A DNA stretch of 64,000 bases from Sphingomonas sp. JC676 (GTDB lineage Bacteria; Pseudomonadota; Alphaproteobacteria; Sphingomonadales; Sphingomonadaceae). The translations under genes and the position numbers were made by a program. The stretch's first letter is position 1; each line of letters begins with the position of its first letter. Positions 28,024 through 35,447 of the stretch are shown here, in pieces. Under the pieces are notes generated by a model that saw only the letters and a list, made by a program, of their open reading frames with translations, did no database searches and had not been told where the DNA came from. The DNA lies in assembly GCF_014489075.1 (NCBI RefSeq), contig NZ_JACTGR010000001.1, positions 1,364,001-1,428,000 on the forward strand, in the 5' to 3' direction.

Positions 28024-28965
28024 CTATTCGCCCTTCTTGCGCTCGGCAGGAATGGACGAACCGGAATAAATCTGAACCCAGCTCGCGCCCCTGCGCGTCT
28101 GCGGAGTTCCTAACCGCGCCACATCGTACTTCTCGTCGAGCGTCGTGCAATAATCGTTCGGGATAGACAGATCGCCCGAATGCTCGGTTTCCCGACAGTT
28201 GATCAGCTTGCCTTCCGGGCTCAGGTCGAAGCCGATGCGGATCGTGCTGCGCAGGGTCATACCGGAACGCACCTGCGCCGGCACGACTGGCGCAACCCCC
28301 TCGATGTTGAAGCCGATCCGGAAAAACACTGTCGCAGGAACGTCCGACGTCGCGTCCCGCCAAAGTGTCGCCATCACCGGCGGCACTGTGGATCCTACAA
28401 CCGTGCAGAAATCACCTGCGTTTGGAAAGGGCGCCGCCGAGCAGGAAAGGACGTTGCCGTGCGTATCGACCAACAGACGGTTGACCACGTCGTACGCGAT
28501 TGCGGGCGTGGGCGGCATCTCGGGCAATTCCCAGCGGAAGCGACTTCTCCAGCTTGCCGGCGCAGGCTTTCCTTTGAGATCGAGTGCCGGTGAGAATCGA
28601 GCACGGGCCATCATCACCGCGCAGGTCGCAGCGTCGAGCACAGTCGAAACGTGCTCGGCTATCTCGCAATGCGCCGGCACGCCATCGATGCCGATATCAA
28701 GGCGGAAGCCGACCGAACCTTGCTCATGGGCGCGGAGTGCGGCGACGGGATAATCGTCATTGGTGGCCCAGGTCGATGGATTGGTCAGGGGCACGGGCTT
28801 GCGCGAGCGTTCGCCCGTGAACTCGGGCGCGGGCGGTTGCGGCGGATTTGCCGGCTGTTGGGGCAAGCGTGCGAGCGCTTCCGTAATGGTATTGATCGCC
28901 TTGTCATCTAGCGGCGTGGGCGCGGTCTGGAGCAGGCCAGCCAATATGAACGACTGAAGCAGCAT
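28024..28965 (-). CDS. Periplasmic protein with two TonB C-terminal-like units
   Basis: 313 residues. A leader MLLQSFILAGLLQTAPTP is followed by a Pro-rich linker (QQPANPPQPPAPEF) and then two similar segments. The first is ALRAHEQGSVGFRLDIGIDG with VPAHCEIAEHVSTVLDAATC; the second is RSTIRIGFDLSPEGKLINCRETEHSG, each with the beta-strand-plus-Cys pattern of TonB_C domains. In real TonB proteins there is one such domain behind a membrane anchor; a doubled form without anchor points to a different, unknown role. The ATG has AGGGGGA upstream; 25 further codons lack such a site. Divergent from argJ. Confidence 0.65.
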   Translation of the reverse strand: MLLQSFILAGLLQTAPTPLDDKAINTITEALARLPQQPANPPQPPAPEFTGERSRKPVPLTNPSTWATNDDYPVAALRAHEQGSVGFRLDIGIDGVPAHCEIAEHVSTVLDAATCAVMMARARFSPALDLKGKPAPASWRSRFRWELPEMPPTPAIAYDVVNRLLVDTHGNVLSCSAAPFPNAGDFCTVVGSTVPPVMATLWRDATSDVPATVFFRIGFNIEGVAPVVPAQVRSGMTLRSTIRIGFDLSPEGKLINCRETEHSGDLSIPNDYCTTLDEKYDVARLGTPQTRRGASWVQIYSGSSIPAERKKGE

Positions 28966-29065
28966 GATTCCCCCTGCGATCCGTTTCGCAAAGGTGGGTC
29001 GCGGCCGCAAGCCGAATGCCGCGCGGACGCTTTCCTTCACAGCATCGGCAGCTTATCGGGAGCGC

Positions 29066-30292
29066 ATGTCCGACACGCCCTCTCCCCTCGCGCTCCCCTT
29101 CCCCGATCTCCCCGCGATCCCCGGCGTCGCGCTCCGCGTCGCCCGCGCGCGCTACAAGGACTGGGACCGCTGCGACCTGACCTTCGCCACGCTCGATCCC
29201 GGCACCAGCGTCGCTGGCGTGCTGACGCAGAGCCGCTGCCCCTCGCCCGAAGTCGAATGGTGTCGCAAGGCGCTGGTGCTCGGCCAGGCGCGCTCGCTGG
29301 TGGTCAATGCCGGCAATTCGAACGCCTTCACCGGCAATCGCGGCCGCGCCGCGGTCGAGGCGATCGCCGCGCGTGCGGCGGGCCATCTCGGCTGTGAGCC
29401 TTCGGACGTGTTCGTCGCCTCCACCGGCGTGATCGGCGTGCCGCTGCCGATCGACAAGGCCGAGGCCGGCCTCGACGCTGCCTTCACCGCCGAACCCTGC
29501 AGCTGGGAAGACGCCGCGACGACGATCGGGACCACCGATACCTTCGCCAAGGCGGCGGTGACGCAGGCGATCGTCGATGGCCGCACGGTCAATCTGGTCG
29601 GCTTCATCAAGGGATCAGGCATGATCGCGCCGGACATGGCGACGATGCTCGGCTTCATCTTCACCGATGCCGCAGTTACGCCAGAATTTCTGCAATCGGC
29701 GTTAAGCGCTGCCAATAGCAAGACTTTCTCTTGCATCACCGTCGATGGAGATACCTCGACCAGCGATACGATCCTCGCCTTCGCGACGGGCAAGGCAGGT
29801 AACGCGCCGCTCGCGAGCGAAGGGGATTCCGGCGCCGACGCCTTCCGCGCAGCGCTTGCCGATCTCTGCCACCAGCTCGCCTTGCTCGTCGTCCGCGACG
29901 GCGAAGGCGCGCAGAAGCTGATCGAGATCCAGGTCGAGGGCGCCGAGTCCGATCGCAGCGCGCACCGCATCGCGATGTCGATCGCCAACTCGCCGCTGGT
30001 GAAGACCGCGGTCGCCGGCGAGGACGCCAACTGGGGTCGTGTCGTCATGGCCGTCGGCAAGGCCGGCGAGCCCGCCGAGCGCGACAAGCTCGCGATCCGC
30101 TTCGGCACGACCCAGGTGGCGCGCGATGGCCTTGCGGTCGAAGGCTATGAGGAAGCGCCTGTCGCCGCCCATCTGAAGGGCCGCGAAATCGAGATCGGCG
30201 TCGATCTCGGGCTCGGCGAAGGCCGCGCCACGGTTTGGACCTGCGACCTGACGCACGGCTATATCTCGATCAACGCCGATTATCGGAGCTGA
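29066..30292 (+). CDS. argJ: Bifunctional glutamate N-acetyltransferase / amino-acid acetyltransferase ArgJ
   Basis: Arginine biosynthesis: transfers acetyl from N-acetylornithine to glutamate (and may use acetyl-CoA). 408 residues, a self-cleaving enzyme. The cleavage site and nucleophile is Thr193 in APDMATMLGF, preceded by the oxyanion-hole-like STGVIG near 119-124 and IKGSGMIA. The C-terminal chain shows NSPLVKTAVAGEDANWGRV and ends DLTHGYISINADYRS, typical for the family. The frame is open upstream, but the ATG used starts the family-length protein. The next gene (a broken glutathione transferase) starts 6 nt after its stop, so it was probably cotranscribed. Confidence 0.95.
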   Translation: MSDTPSPLALPFPDLPAIPGVALRVARARYKDWDRCDLTFATLDPGTSVAGVLTQSRCPSPEVEWCRKALVLGQARSLVVNAGNSNAFTGNRGRAAVEAIAARAAGHLGCEPSDVFVASTGVIGVPLPIDKAEAGLDAAFTAEPCSWEDAATTIGTTDTFAKAAVTQAIVDGRTVNLVGFIKGSGMIAPDMATMLGFIFTDAAVTPEFLQSALSAANSKTFSCITVDGDTSTSDTILAFATGKAGNAPLASEGDSGADAFRAALADLCHQLALLVVRDGEGAQKLIEIQVEGAESDRSAHRIAMSIANSPLVKTAVAGEDANWGRVVMAVGKAGEPAERDKLAIRFGTTQVARDGLAVEGYEEAPVAAHLKGREIEIGVDLGLGEGRATVWTCDLTHGYISINADYRS

Positions 30293-30298
30293 GCCGCG

Positions 30299-30909
30299 AT
30301 GCTGACGATCTGGGGCCGGCTCAATTCGCACAATGTGAAGAAGGTCGCGTGGTTCGCGCACGAGCTGGGGATCGAACATGTCCGCCACGATGTCGGCGGG
30401 CAGTTCGGCATGGACCAGGCCTATCTGGCGAAGAATCCCAATGCGCTGATCCCGACGATCGAGGATGGCGACTTGGTGCTGTGGGAATCGAACGCGATCC
30501 TGCGCTATCTTGCCGCGCGCATGGCGGACAGGCATTCTGGCCCGCCGACCCGGCGGCGCGTGCGCTCGCCGATCGCTGGATGGACTGGCAGTTCGGCTAT
30601 GCCGATGCCCAGCGCGGCGCTTTCGTCAATCTGATCCGCCGGCCACCGGGAGAGCGCGACGCCGATGCGATCACCTGCTCGGCACAGGCTTGCGCCAAAC
30701 AGATGGCGATCCTCGACCGGTTCCTCGCCGACACGCTTTGGCTCTCGGGCACTGCATTCGGGATCGGGGACATCCCGATGGGCGTCTATGCGAACACCTG
30801 GTTCAATCTCGAGATCGAGCGGCCCGAGCTGGTGCACGTTGTGAACTGGTATGAACGGCTGCGCGAGAGGCCGGGCTATGCCAGTCAGGTGATGATCCCG
30901 CTCACCTGA
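30299..30909 (+). pseudogene. Glutathione S-transferase family gene with a frameshift
   Basis: Two frames together encode a normal-length (about 200 residues) glutathione transferase. The first gives the thioredoxin-like N-terminal half (MLTIWGRLNSHNVKKVAWFA, then NPNALIPTIEDGDLVLWESNAILRYLAAR, in part the glutathione-site PTIEDGDLVLWESNAI). The second frame continues with GGQAFWPADPAARALADRW and the all-helical C-terminal half to PGYASQVMIPLT. The switch falls near 30523: adding one base there would give a continuous LAARHGGQAFWPADP reading. Either the gene is newly inactivated or a base was lost in sequencing. Nothing else in it is damaged. Confidence 0.8.
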
Positions 30910-30931
30910 GCGGAGATGGGAGGAGGCGGCG

Positions 30932-31339
30932 ATGGAAGGCGGATGCTTGTGCGGGGCGGTTCGCTACCGCCTGCTATCCGACCCGTTCGATGCCGGCTGG
31001 TGCCATTGCCGCAATTGCCAGCGCATCTCGGGCGCGCCTGCAGTGGCATTCGCGAGCGTTCTCGCCGCCGACTATGTCTATGAAAGCGGTGCCGAACTGG
31101 TCGGCCGCTACGCTTCGACGCCGACCGACCATCGCGGCTTCTGCACGCGCTGCGGCTCGCAGCTCTACGGGTGCCGCAACGATGGCCCGACGATCGAGTT
31201 CAACCTTGCGACGCTCGACGATCCCGCCCCGGTCGTGCCGGGCTTCCACATCTATTATGAGCGACACATTCCCTGGGCGGAGGCGGCGGACGACAAGCCA
31301 CGTCATGCCCGGTCCCGAAGGGAAACACCCGAACTCTAG
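30932..31339 (+). CDS. GFA (glutathione-dependent formaldehyde-activating) family protein
   Basis: Zinc protein of 135 residues with the CENP-V/GFA fold. Cysteine pairs are MEGGCLCGAVRY at the start, CHCRNCQR near residue 31 and FCTRCGSQLYG near 71, giving two zinc sites. The name comes from one enzyme; most members have no proven activity. GGAGG lies 6-8 nt before the ATG. It sits 22 nt after the broken glutathione transferase, a common pairing. A second GFA protein at 58513-58956 is a distinct paralogue. Confidence 0.8.
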   Translation: MEGGCLCGAVRYRLLSDPFDAGWCHCRNCQRISGAPAVAFASVLAADYVYESGAELVGRYASTPTDHRGFCTRCGSQLYGCRNDGPTIEFNLATLDDPAPVVPGFHIYYERHIPWAEAADDKPRHARSRRETPEL

Positions 31340-31637
31340 AACGGCTTGTAATGTTGGATTTCAGGGCCGATCGACGGACGGCTCTTTCTCATCGTCGGGA
31401 CTTCGAACGTGCGGAATTTCGGGAAGGAAGATTTTTCGACATAGCGGGTGTCAACCGTGTCAACTTGTCGCGGTCGAAAAGCTGCAGAACTCGCGCATTT
31501 CAGCCGATTCTCGCCAATCGCCGCGCCGTCGGGCGAATCAGCGCCCAACGTGTAGGTCAAAAGAGCAGCGCAATTAAAAAGCGGGAGCCATAAGCGCGCG
31601 ATCGAATTTCGATCCGGCTAGGCCCCCGCCAATCGGA
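31340..31637. other. Gene-free convergent gap between GFA gene and trxA
   Basis: Nearly 300 bp between two convergent stops. I find no convincing gene; a 74-codon frame on the minus strand has no start context or domain. It holds a direct repeat GTGTCAAC at 31450 and again 9 nt on, and a GATCGAA/TTCGATC palindrome near 31599-31613. The two may be parts of terminators, but no clear T tract is seen. Confidence 0.5.
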
Positions 31638-31958
31638 TCAGAGCTCGCGCTCGATCCACTGCTTGATCGCGCTCTTGGGCATCGCGCCCACCTGCGTGGC
31701 GGCCTGCTGACCGTTCTTGAACAGGATCATCGTCGGAATGCCGCGTACGCCATACTTGGTCGGCGCATCGGGATTCTCGTCAATGTCGAGCTTTACGATC
31801 TGCACCTGCTCGCCCAGCTCCTCGGCCAGTTCCTCGAGCGCGGGCGCGATCATGCGACACGGCCCGCACCATTCCGCCCAGAAGTCGACGAGCACGGGCT
31901 TGTCGGACTGGAGGACATCGGTGTCGAAGCTGGCGTCGGTGGTAGCCCTGGTGGCCAT
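31638..31958 (-). CDS. trxA: Thioredoxin TrxA
   Basis: Cytoplasmic disulfide reductase, 106 residues. The active site is WCGPC with Cys31 and Cys34, flanked by VLVDFWAEWCGPCRM. The cis-proline lies in RGIPTMILF and the buried Asp in VDFW, so all key residues are present. It follows addA on the same strand with a 54-bp gap and is the last member of the conserved run that begins with divL, so it may be read from an upstream promoter, its own, or both. Confidence 0.96.
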   Translation of the reverse strand: MATRATTDASFDTDVLQSDKPVLVDFWAEWCGPCRMIAPALEELAEELGEQVQIVKLDIDENPDAPTKYGVRGIPTMILFKNGQQAATQVGAMPKSAIKQWIEREL

Positions 31959-32012
31959 TGGGAAATCTCCTGAACGTGTTGGGCGTTAACTTATGTACGG
32001 AGCACGCCCTAC

Positions 32013-35000
32013 TCAAGCGCGCAAAGGCAAGCTTTGCTCCGAGGGGGTGAAGCCCGGCTTGTGCGCAGCGAGCAGCTCGGGCGGCAAGAGGTGGAGCACC
32101 GGCCCCGCCGCATAGAGCAATGCCGCCTCTACCCGGCGGCTCGGGAAGATCACTGCCAGCGCAGCGGCATAAGCCGCCATCTGGCGCAGATGATAGCCGG
32201 GAATATCGTCCAGCGTCCCGGGCGCGCGCCGGCCGGTCTTGAAATCGACGACGCGAACGCGGTCCGGCAACACGACGAGCCGATCCACGGTGCCGGATAC
32301 GACCAGTCCGCCGTCCACAACCGCCGCGATCGGCGCCTCGGCCAGTGAATCCGTGCCGAACAGTTCGGCGAACCGCGCATCCTCGGTCACCGCCAGCGCC
32401 GCGCGGACGAGCTCGGCACGAAGCGCTCCGTCTTCCACTCCACCGGCGCCTGCCAGCCACCGCTCGGCCGCCTCGGCGCGCTTCTCGGGCGCGACGCCGG
32501 GGAGACGCTCGAACAGTGCATGCAGCAATCTCCCCCGCTCGGCCGAGGCCCGCAGTGCCGGAGTGGGCGGCGGATCGGCAACCAGATCCTCGCCTAACGA
32601 CGAAGGCGCGAGCGGACGCGGCGGACGCGCTTCCTCGGGCGCCGGCGTCGAAATCCAATCGGGCAGCGAGGCAGAATGCGCGACGGCCGGGGTGCTGCGC
32701 TCTTCCATCGCCACGGGTCGCTCCAGCTTCGTCCCCCGGAATTCCCGCTCGCCCGCGTCTCCGGGCACGCCCAGCGCGTCGAACGCTGCCGCGCATGCCG
32801 CATACCAACTCGCCTTGGGCGGCTCGCCCTTGGCCATCGGCCCCAGCGCGCCGGTCACCACCAGCCGCTCCTCCGCCCGCGTTGCCGCGACGTAGAAGAG
32901 CCGCCAATGCTCCTGCAGCTCGCGCGCATCGGCTTCGGCGACCATATCGTCCAGCGGCCCCCCCCGCTCCCCGGATCGAGGCCGGAAGATCGGGAATTTC
33001 TCTCCTTCATGCCCTTCCGGACCCCAGAGCAGCAGGTCGCGCGGGCTGCGCGTCGGATCGACCGTGGCATCGGCCAGGATCACCAAAGGCGCCTGCAGGC
33101 CCTTGGCGCCATGCGCGGTCATCACCCGCACCGCCCCCTGCGGCTGCGCGGCATCGCGGACGATCTCGACATCGCCGCGATCGAACCAGTCGAGAAAGCG
33201 CTGGAGCGACGGCGTCGCCACCTTCTCGAAATTGAGCGCTGCGTTGAGCAGTTCCTCGATCGGATCGCGCGCCTCCTCGCCCAGCCGCAGCAGCAGTTTT
33301 CGGCGCCCCTGCATCGGCCCCGACAATATCTCCTCAAGGAAACGATAGGGCGTCGCGATATCCGCGCGCCGCAGCAGCTCGAAGAGCGGCATCAGCCGCT
33401 CCTCCGGCTGGGTCGCGCGCAGATGCCGCCAAAGCCCCCCCTTCTCACGCACCGCAGCGGCCATCAGTTCGTCCTGGCTCCAGCCGATCAGCGGCGAGAC
33501 CAGCAGCGACGCCAGCGACAGGTCGTCCTCGGGCTGCAGCGCGAAGCGGATCGCCGCGAGCAGGTCCTGTACCGCCAGCGGCGCATTGAGCCGCAGCCGG
33601 TCCACACCCGCCACCGGCACGCCCTCGGCATAGAGCCGCGCGACGATCAGCGAGGCCAGCTCGCCGCGCCTTTTCACCAGGATCATCACATCCTCGGGCG
33701 CCAGCGGCCGCCCCTTGCTCTCCAGCATCAGGCCTTGGTCGAGCCAGGCCTTGATCGCCCGCGCGATCCTTTTGGCATGCTCGCGGGTGGCGTCGCGCAC
33801 CCATTCCTCTTCGTCGGCCTCGCTGCCGCCCTCGATCGTCGTCGGCCAGATCGTCACCGTCCCCGGCCCAGGCACTTCGCTGGCATGCGGCTCGACATCG
33901 CTCAGGTCACCCATCCCTGGCGCCGGAAGCTCCCCAATCGCGGCGTCGACGAACTCCAGCACCGGCCGGGTCGAGCGGAAGCTGTGGGTTAGCGACAGCG
34001 ATTCCAGCTCGCTCATATCGCCTTCATATTCCGCACCAAGCCGTGACTTCGCCAGGAAGCGCTCAAACGCAGCGCGGAAAAAGATCGGATCGGTCCCCTG
34101 GAAACCGAAGATCGCCTGCTTGTAGTCGCCGACGGTGAACAGCGTCCGCACCGTCTCCCCACGCGCACCCAGCCCTGCGAAGAACTCGTCGGCCACCGCG
34201 CTGACGATCGCCCATTGCTTGGGATTGGTGTCCTGCGCCTCGTCGATCAGCACATGCTCGGTCACCTGGTCGAGCTTGAAGCGCACCCACTCGCCCATGC
34301 CCGGCTGCCCCAGCAGCGCCACCGTCGCGCGGATCAGATCGTCGAAATCGACCGCGCCCACGCGCCGCTTCGCCGCGGCATAGGTCCGCGCATAGTCGCG
34401 CCCGGCCTCCAGCGCGCGCGCCAGCAGATCGGCATAGTCCGCGCGTACCTTCATCTGGAGCAGCGCCCCGCAGCTTCCGTGCAGGCGCATCGCCAGATTG
34501 GCATAGGCGGGATCTTGCGGCGCCTGTCCCTTGCCGAACGAGCGCGGTTCGCCCTTCGCGGTCGCCCAGACCGAATGGAGATCCGTCAGCCCCGCCGCGC
34601 GTGCTTCCGGCGGCTGACGCAGCCATGCCGCGATAATGTCGGCACGCTCCAGCCCCTTGCCGGTGCCCCAATCGGCACTGAGCACCGCGATCGTCCGCAG
34701 CGACGCAAGATCGAACGCGTCGTCCCCGCAGTTGCGCACCAGTTCCTCGCCGATATCGCCGCTCGGCAAATCGAGCGCACGCCGCAGGAAAGGCTGGATG
34801 CCGGCCGGCAGGTCCTCCATCGCCTCCGCCGCGCCCGCGCAGGTCTTCAGGAACGCTTCGGCCTTGCCCTCGCCCAGCCTCAGGCTCAGCGCGCCCACCG
34901 CGTCGATCAGAGCGGTGCGCCCCTCGCGCTCGGCATCGACCAGCATCTCGGCCAGCGCCTCGCGCGCCAGCACCGCCTCCTCGCGCTGGTCGAGCGGACG

Positions 35001-35447
35001 GAAGCCTGGCACCAGCCCCGCCTCCAGCGGAAAGCCCGCGAGTAGGCTCTGGCAGAAGCTGTGGATCGTCTGGATGCGGATGCCGCCGCCCGGCGCGTCG
35101 AGCACCTTGGCGAACAAGGTCCGTGCCCGCGCCACCGCCGCGATCGACGAATCCTCCCCCAGTCCATCCAAATCACGCGACACGTCCTCGCGCTTCGCCC
35201 GCACCCAGTATGCCAGCCGCCCGGTGATCCGCTCGGACATCTCGGCCGCGCCCGCCTTGGTGAAGGTCAGACACAGGATCGCGCCGGGATCGACCCCCGC
35301 GAGCAGCAGCCGCCACACGCGCGCCGCCAGCACCTGCGTCTTGCCCGTGCCCGCTGATGCCGACAGCCAGATATGCCGCCCCGGATCGCTCGCGGTGCGC
35401 TGGTTGCCCTTCAATTTATGGAGCGGACGGACCTCAGTCACGGCCAT
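32013..35447 (-). CDS. addA: Double-strand break repair helicase-nuclease AddA
   Basis: One half of the AddAB complex that resects broken DNA ends for RecA loading; 1144 residues. Motor: Walker A in WLSASAGTGKTQVL near residue 35, LTFTKAGAAEM as motif Ia, LIDEAQDTNPKQW as motif II and LTHSFRSTRPVLEF as motif IV. A UvrD-type second core follows with TAHGAKGLQAPLVIL. The C-terminus holds a RecB-type nuclease domain with the VRVVDFKTGRRAPG motif (Asp and Lys visible). Its ATG overlaps the addB stop by 14 nt, so the two subunits are translated together. No key residue is missing. Confidence 0.95.
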   Translation of the reverse strand: MAVTEVRPLHKLKGNQRTASDPGRHIWLSASAGTGKTQVLAARVWRLLLAGVDPGAILCLTFTKAGAAEMSERITGRLAYWVRAKREDVSRDLDGLGEDSSIAAVARARTLFAKVLDAPGGGIRIQTIHSFCQSLLAGFPLEAGLVPGFRPLDQREEAVLAREALAEMLVDAEREGRTALIDAVGALSLRLGEGKAEAFLKTCAGAAEAMEDLPAGIQPFLRRALDLPSGDIGEELVRNCGDDAFDLASLRTIAVLSADWGTGKGLERADIIAAWLRQPPEARAAGLTDLHSVWATAKGEPRSFGKGQAPQDPAYANLAMRLHGSCGALLQMKVRADYADLLARALEAGRDYARTYAAAKRRVGAVDFDDLIRATVALLGQPGMGEWVRFKLDQVTEHVLIDEAQDTNPKQWAIVSAVADEFFAGLGARGETVRTLFTVGDYKQAIFGFQGTDPIFFRAAFERFLAKSRLGAEYEGDMSELESLSLTHSFRSTRPVLEFVDAAIGELPAPGMGDLSDVEPHASEVPGPGTVTIWPTTIEGGSEADEEEWVRDATREHAKRIARAIKAWLDQGLMLESKGRPLAPEDVMILVKRRGELASLIVARLYAEGVPVAGVDRLRLNAPLAVQDLLAAIRFALQPEDDLSLASLLVSPLIGWSQDELMAAAVREKGGLWRHLRATQPEERLMPLFELLRRADIATPYRFLEEILSGPMQGRRKLLLRLGEEARDPIEELLNAALNFEKVATPSLQRFLDWFDRGDVEIVRDAAQPQGAVRVMTAHGAKGLQAPLVILADATVDPTRSPRDLLLWGPEGHEGEKFPIFRPRSGERGGPLDDMVAEADARELQEHWRLFYVAATRAEERLVVTGALGPMAKGEPPKASWYAACAAAFDALGVPGDAGEREFRGTKLERPVAMEERSTPAVAHSASLPDWISTPAPEEARPPRPLAPSSLGEDLVADPPPTPALRASAERGRLLHALFERLPGVAPEKRAEAAERWLAGAGGVEDGALRAELVRAALAVTEDARFAELFGTDSLAEAPIAAVVDGGLVVSGTVDRLVVLPDRVRVVDFKTGRRAPGTLDDIPGYHLRQMAAYAAALAVIFPSRRVEAALLYAAGPVLHLLPPELLAAHKPGFTPSEQSLPLRA

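Noticed and set aside
30235..30909. A 224-codon frame covering the end of argJ and the glutathione transferase
   Set aside because: Only its second part is real; the first part overlaps argJ out of frame. It is the downstream half of a frameshifted gene, not a separate gene.
31336..31560. A 74-codon minus-strand frame in the gap before trxA
   Set aside because: No ribosome site, no domain and no terminator; the region shows no coding signs beyond the open frame.
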